From contig JADFNT010000065.1 in the NCBI GenBank assembly GCA_022563215.1, positions 1 through 8,076 of the forward strand: a DNA stretch of 8,076 bases, written 5' to 3'. The position numbers were made by a program, and so were the translations under genes. Source of the DNA: Pseudomonadota bacterium (lineage in GTDB: Bacteria; Pseudomonadota; Alphaproteobacteria; Rhodospirillales; Casp-alpha2). Positions 5,034 through 8,076 of the stretch are shown piece by piece (within the stretch, counting starts at the first letter, position 1; each line of letters opens with the position of its first letter). The notes below the pieces were generated by a model. It had not been told where the DNA came from and searched no databases. It worked only from the letters and a program-made list of their open reading frames with translations.

Positions 5034-6053
5034 ATGATCATAACCTGTCAGAACTGTCAAACGCACTATACCCTTGGCGCTGGAGTCCTGGGCGGGGGTA
5101 TGAGGGTTCAGTGCCACAACTGCGGCAATTCGTGGCATCAAAATCCCGTTCAGGCCGCGCCGGCGCTGCCACCCCCGGCGCCGCAACCGGCGGCAATGGC
5201 CGAACAGGCGCCTATCGCGCAAGCCCCGGCGCCCGAACCGGCCCCTATCGCGCAAGCCCCGGCACCCGAACCGGAATCGGTGCCGGAACCGATGCCGGAA
5301 CCCGAAGCGGCCCCGGAAAGCGAAGCCGAAGCGGCGCTGGAACCCGAAGCGGCGCCGGAAGGCGAAGCCGAAGAAGCCGCCGATGCCGGCGCCGACACCG
5401 ACGCCCTGTCGCCCAAGCAGTTGGACGAAATGTTCGGCGAAGACACCGAATCGAACGCCTTCCAATCGCTGTCGGAAACCGAAAAGCCGGGTGATGACGC
5501 CGATGAAGAGGTCGATCTGGAGAATATCCCCGATCCCGATCCTATTCCCCAGGTTTTCTCGCCCGAAGATGACGACCCCATCGACGACAAGGACCTGGAC
5601 AAAGGCGGCAAGGGTAAGGTCATCGGCATCGCCGCCGCCGTCGTCGTGATCGCCCTTGGCGCCGGGGTGTTCTTCGGCCGTTCGTTTATCGTCGATCTGT
5701 GGCCCGGGGCCGCCGATATCTATTCCATGGCCGGCCTCGGGGGCGAAGAGCTGGGTGCCGGTCTCGACATCCGTGACGTCAAATCGTCCCGCGAAGTCGA
5801 AGGCGGAGTCGATGTTCTGGTGGTTCGCGGCGTCATCGCCAACGTCACCGAAGAAGACCGCATGGTGCCGATGATCCGCATCGCCCTTTACGACAGCGAC
5901 GGGCGGGAAGTCCAGCACGTTATCGCGCCGCCGCTGAAGAACCGGCTACAGCCGGGAACGACGATCGGTTTCAGCGCCAAGCTTTCCGAACCCTCGGCGT
6001 TGGCCCGGCGGCTGGAAATCACCTTCAGCGAACCGAAAAAAACCGGCGGCTAG
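5034..6053 (+). CDS. MJ0042-type zinc-ribbon protein with membrane segment and DUF3426-like C-terminal domain
   Basis: A 339-residue protein of the zinc-ribbon/DUF3426 type common next to ftsE in alphaproteobacteria; its molecular role is unknown. The N-terminus carries a four-cysteine zinc knuckle (Cys5, Cys8, Cys27, Cys30, in CQNC and CHNC). Then comes a long low-complexity Pro/Ala/Glu linker (about 38-118), an acidic region (to about 188), one membrane helix (about 196-214) and a C-terminal domain (about 240-335, including VRGVIANVTEEDRMVPMIRIAL) of DUF3426 type. With the knuckle in the cytoplasm, the C-terminal domain would be periplasmic. The ATG at 5034 puts the knuckle right at the N-terminus, as usual; the Shine-Dalgarno is weak. 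Two tandem duplications in the linker are listed separately. It is divergent from ftsE with 146 bases between, so the two may share regulation. Confidence 0.88.
   Translation: MIITCQNCQTHYTLGAGVLGGGMRVQCHNCGNSWHQNPVQAAPALPPPAPQPAAMAEQAPIAQAPAPEPAPIAQAPAPEPESVPEPMPEPEAAPESEAEAALEPEAAPEGEAEEAADAGADTDALSPKQLDEMFGEDTESNAFQSLSETEKPGDDADEEVDLENIPDPDPIPQVFSPEDDDPIDDKDLDKGGKGKVIGIAAAVVVIALGAGVFFGRSFIVDLWPGAADIYSMAGLGGEELGAGLDIRDVKSSREVEGGVDVLVVRGVIANVTEEDRMVPMIRIALYDSDGREVQHVIAPPLKNRLQPGTTIGFSAKLSEPSALARRLEITFSEPKKTGG
5208..5273 (+). repeat. 33-bp tandem duplication in the zinc-ribbon protein linker
   Basis: Two adjacent 33-base units (5208-5240 and 5241-5273) match at 31 of 33 positions and both encode APIAQAPAPEP (residues 59-69 and 70-80). 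Both differences are silent. It looks like a recent in-frame slippage or duplication that lengthened the linker. Confidence 0.85.
5298..5381 (+). repeat. 42-bp imperfect tandem duplication in the same linker
   Basis: Units 5298-5339 and 5340-5381 encode EPEAAPESEAEAAL and EPEAAPEGEAEEAA (residues 89-102 and 103-116). The first 33 bases of each unit agree at 31 positions; the last 9 have diverged. It appears older than the 33-bp duplication. Confidence 0.7.
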
Positions 6054-6134
6054 ATACCGCCACCGCTTGTTTACCCGAAACACTTCCCGGCCCCGTATCA
6101 CGTCCCTGAATAGGGAAATTCCTGCCCTGTTTTG

Positions 6135-6198
6135 GCCTCCCGGGGCCTCCAGGGGCAAATTACTCCCCTCCGCTGGCCTCTCCCCGGCCCCGGGAGGC
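6135..6198. repeat. Perfect 13-bp inverted repeat enclosing further stems
   Basis: GCCTCCCGGGGCC (6135-6147) and GGCCCCGGGAGGC (6186-6198) are exact reverse complements. Between them CCAG (6149-6152) can pair with CTGG (6173-6176), and GGG (6153-6155) with CCC (6165-6167), giving a long branched or bulged hairpin of 64 bases. It lies 81 bases after the zinc-ribbon stop codon. No T run follows on either strand. It could be a repeat of REP type, a processing or mRNA-end structure, or part of a small RNA. Confidence 0.6.
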
Positions 6199-6363
6199 AC
6201 CACCTGGGTCAGCCCGAAACCCTGGAAATCCTTAACTTATTGGGATTCGCCCGGCTTTTCCCCTCCGTCGCGGGGGGTGGCGTGAATCTTGCTTCGCTGA
6301 AAGCGAACGAACGGTCGCCAAAGAACCGTCGTCACAACAGCAGGCGAAGAAGGATTTTAACTG

Positions 6364-6630
6364 ATGAAATGGATATCAGGCGGCCGCGCGCCGCCTGGCC
6401 CCAAGGGGCCGACGCCGCTTCGGGGCGTCGTTCCCCGCTCGCCCTTATTGCGCCAAGCCCTAAGGTTTCAAGGTAAAGGCAACCCGGCGGCGAACCGGCC
6501 ATCGGGTTCCGGGTTGGGCACCGGGATAATCGATTGGATTGCCCGGTTGGCCCTAAACGCGGCGATTTCTTTCGTCGGGCTTTTCGCCCGGCCCAACCGG
6601 CCGCGGCGCCGGGCCAGGGCCCAGACCTAG
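6364..6630 (+). CDS. Doubtful small protein of 88 residues
   Basis: An ATG at 6364 is preceded by AAGGA with a 9-base spacing, a good ribosome binding site. The product has a Pro/Gly/Arg-rich first half, one hydrophobic segment (about 55-76, IIDWIARLALNAAISFVGLFA) and a basic tail (RPRRRARAQT). I recognise no family. Against it: the DNA is largely inverted repeats, and the codons include ATA, TTA, CTA (twice) and AGG, which the neighbouring genes avoid. It may be a chance ORF across a palindromic element, or a small membrane protein. Confidence 0.25.
   Translation: MKWISGGRAPPGPKGPTPLRGVVPRSPLLRQALRFQGKGNPAANRPSGSGLGTGIIDWIARLALNAAISFVGLFARPNRPRRRARAQT
6397..6430. repeat. Two adjacent GC-rich hairpins
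   Basis: GGCCCC-AA-GGGGCC (6397-6410) is immediately followed by a 7-bp stem CGACGCC/GGCGTCG (6410-6416 with 6424-6430, sharing base 6410, loop GCTTCGG). Such back-to-back small hairpins are typical of intergenic palindromic repeats. The style, not the exact sequence, resembles the pair inserted in nrdJ at 295-332. Confidence 0.5.
6543..6600. repeat. Nested inverted repeat near the 3' end of the DUF4175 gene
   Basis: Outer arms CCGGTTGG (6543-6550) and CCAACCGG (6593-6600) are perfect; inside is a second hairpin CGGGC-TTTTC-GCCCG (6576-6590). For the minus-strand DUF4175 transcript this lies 67-124 bases after the stop codon, so it could protect or define the mRNA end, but no U tract follows. 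Confidence 0.45.
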
Positions 6631-6666
6631 AGCGTTCCGGGCGCCAGTTGATAAACCACTGGGGCT

Positions 6667-8076
6667 CTAAAACCGCTTTAACAGGCGGTCGATGTATTGT
6701 CGTTCCTTGACCGGGCGCCGGTGCTCGCCGGCGCGGCGGCGAAGCTCGTGCAGAATTTCCCGGGCCCGGCGCCGTTCCATTTGACTGGGAATCTTGACGC
6801 CGCCGTCATCGATGGTCGAACCGAAGGCCCCGCCCGGCCGGCGCCCGAAAGGATCGTTGCCTTCTCCCAGCGATTGACCGCGCCGTCCGCGGGCGACGCC
6901 AAAGGTGCCGCTCATCCGCCGCGCCATCCGTTCGGCCATGGTGTCCATGCCCCGGCGCAGTTGATCCAGGGCTTCGCTCTGGCGCGGCACGGCGTCGCCG
7001 TATCGGCCTTTTCTCAACGCCCGGACGGCATCGTTCATGGCCCGCTCGGCCTTGCCGAAGGCGGATGGGATATCGCCGAAAAATTCGTCCATCTGCAACA
7101 TCAGGCGCCCGAGATCGCGGCGAAGCGCCTGTTGTCCGCGGGCGCCGGTGCCGGGTCCTTCGCCCTGGCTGTACTCTTGGCTCTGTCCTTTCTGCTGTCC
7201 AGGCCGCCGGGCGCCGGGTTTCCGCTCTCCCGGATCGGGGCGCTCGCTCATGGCGTCTTGGGACTGTTGGCGAAGTTTGAACGTTTTATCCAGTTCCCGG
7301 CGCTGGCGATCGGTCAGTTTGCGAAGGCCATCCATCATCTCCCTCGCCTTGGCCATGTCCTGGCGGGGCTGGCCCAACTGCAGGCCGTTGCGGATGGCAT
7401 CCAGCATGCGCCTGAGTTCCAACAGCATCCGCTTGGCCGATTCCAACGACCCGGTCCGGGCCAGTTCCCGGGCCTCCTCGATCATCCGTTGCAGGTCAAT
7501 GCTGTCCAAGAAACGCGACATGGGAATGGCCGGCAATTGCGCCAACCCCTGCTTCGCCAGGTGTTCGGCCAGGGCGGCCATGTATTTGTCGAGGGTCTGG
7601 CTCAACTCGTCCAGAAGACGGTCGATCTCGGCCGAATCCTTGCCGTCCCGAAAGGCCCGCATCAGCCGGTCCTGGATATCCTTGAGGTCGCGTTCGGCCA
7701 GGGCGAACTCGCCGTCTTCGATCCTCAGCGCGGTTTCCCACAAAAGCGCCTGCACGGTGCCAATACCGACGTCGGTGCCGTCATGGATCAGGCGGCTTGC
7801 GGCGACGCTAAGCGCCAAAAAGACGATTGTGTCGTCGAAGAAGTGTTGCGGCCGACTGGCGATATCGTTCAGCGCCTCGACGACCTCGGCGATGACATCA
7901 TCGTCGGGAGTGCTCAATTTCTTGCGCGCTTCGGCGATGGCGCGGGCCACCGGGTGATTGAAGACCCGTTCCGGCAGGATGATGGTGATGATGTCGCTTT
8001 GCCCCGCCTGGCCACGGGCGTCGATGGCCTGTAGTTTCACCAGGACCAGCAGCCCGGCCCACGGGGGGGCGCTGAA
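6667..8076 (-). CDS. DUF4175/TIGR02302 family protein, C-terminal part, cut by window edge
   Basis: The frame is open from base 8076 to a TAG at 6669-6667, giving 469 residues. No start is visible: the first residues (FSAPPWAGLLVLVKL) continue a domain that begins outside. Complete family members are about 800-850 residues with N-terminal membrane helices, so about half is seen. Counting from the window edge: the end of a beta-rich domain (1-33), a long helical region with many charged residues (about 45-265, probably coiled), a Gly/Gln/Arg-rich low-complexity linker (about 280-318), more helices (320-385), and the typical family ending. That ending has DPFGR (408-412), GVKIP (426-430) and RRRAREILHELRRR through ERQYIDRLLKRF (435-469). 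Function is unknown; an envelope location is inferred from the membrane-anchored family. In many alphaproteobacteria this gene follows argH and lysA and is near ftsEX, which fits this window. Confidence 0.88.
   Translation of the reverse strand, partial: FSAPPWAGLLVLVKLQAIDARGQAGQSDIITIILPERVFNHPVARAIAEARKKLSTPDDDVIAEVVEALNDIASRPQHFFDDTIVFLALSVAASRLIHDGTDVGIGTVQALLWETALRIEDGEFALAERDLKDIQDRLMRAFRDGKDSAEIDRLLDELSQTLDKYMAALAEHLAKQGLAQLPAIPMSRFLDSIDLQRMIEEARELARTGSLESAKRMLLELRRMLDAIRNGLQLGQPRQDMAKAREMMDGLRKLTDRQRRELDKTFKLRQQSQDAMSERPDPGERKPGARRPGQQKGQSQEYSQGEGPGTGARGQQALRRDLGRLMLQMDEFFGDIPSAFGKAERAMNDAVRALRKGRYGDAVPRQSEALDQLRRGMDTMAERMARRMSGTFGVARGRRGQSLGEGNDPFGRRPGGAFGSTIDDGGVKIPSQMERRRAREILHELRRRAGEHRRPVKERQYIDRLLKRF

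Larger units (their letters stand above)
6054..6666. other. Intergenic region with several inverted repeats, no confident gene
   Basis: These 613 bases separate two convergent genes (zinc-ribbon and DUF4175). I find no tRNA, tmRNA, SRP RNA or RNase P signature. Inverted repeats occur at 6103-6116 (TCCCT/AGGGA), 6135-6198, 6293-6307 (TTCGCT/AGCGAA), 6397-6430 and 6543-6600; the larger ones have their own entries. No stem is followed by a clear T run, so the usual reading as terminators for convergent genes is not well supported. The only ORF with a good ribosome binding site is at 6364-6630. Confidence 0.6.

Noticed and set aside
4998..5918. 306-codon minus-strand ORF with Phe/Arg/Gly repeats opposite the zinc-ribbon gene
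   Set aside because: The repeats are only the reverse reading of the Pro/Ala/Glu linker; the plus strand has the cysteine knuckle and membrane helix.
6103..6116. TCCCT-GAAT-AGGGA hairpin as terminator of the zinc-ribbon gene
   Set aside because: Short 5-bp stem followed by mixed sequence and no adjacent T run.
6697..8034. 445-codon plus-strand ORF opposite the DUF4175 gene
   Set aside because: Shadow frame of a GC-rich gene; the minus strand has the clear TIGR02302 ending, and the plus-strand product has no recognisable motif.
1..8076. CRISPR array, tRNA, rRNA, insertion sequence or phage genes
   Set aside because: No regularly spaced repeats, no tRNA-like T-loop or acceptor pairing, and no transposase, integrase or phage motifs in any frame.

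Overview
The window is GC-rich chromosomal DNA, most likely from an alphaproteobacterium of the Rhodospirillales type. Evidence for this is the start of a B12-dependent ribonucleotide reductase, the ftsE-ftsX-ydcF-plsC gene run, a divergent MJ0042 zinc-ribbon/DUF3426 gene, a DUF4175/TIGR02302 gene, and a perfect GAAC-N7-GAAC site, the LexA operator type of this class. No phage, plasmid, transposase, CRISPR, tRNA or rRNA signal was seen. It looks like core genome, not an island.

Layout. 1-492 (minus): 5' end of nrdJ, cut by the window edge and carrying an in-frame hairpin-rich insert. 493-965: a long non-coding region upstream of nrdJ with two promoter candidates pointing at nrdJ, a LexA operator, a DnaA-box match, a CtrA-like site and several dyads; the terC terminator hairpin lies at its right end. 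966-1592 (minus): TerC-family membrane protein, with its own promoter candidate. 1791-4887 (minus): tight operon ftsE-ftsX-ydcF-plsC, with gaps of 0, 3 and 7 bases. 4888-5033: divergent promoter region. 5034-6053 (plus): membrane-anchored zinc-ribbon protein with a Pro/Ala/Glu-rich linker containing tandem duplications. 6054-6666: 613 bases of intergenic DNA with several inverted repeats and one doubtful 88-residue ORF. 6667-8076 (minus): C-terminal part of a DUF4175 protein, cut by the right edge.

Function. ftsEX encodes the divisome ABC complex that controls peptidoglycan hydrolysis. ydcF (DUF218) and plsC (lysophosphatidate acylation) connect the operon to envelope and phospholipid synthesis. 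nrdJ makes deoxyribonucleotides; its upstream region suggests DNA-damage control and perhaps cell-cycle control.

I do not see a clear new multi-gene system. The items most worth following are the regulatory region upstream of nrdJ, the palindromic insert inside nrdJ, and the structured intergenic region at 6054-6666. All functions are inferred from reading the sequence; no database search was run.
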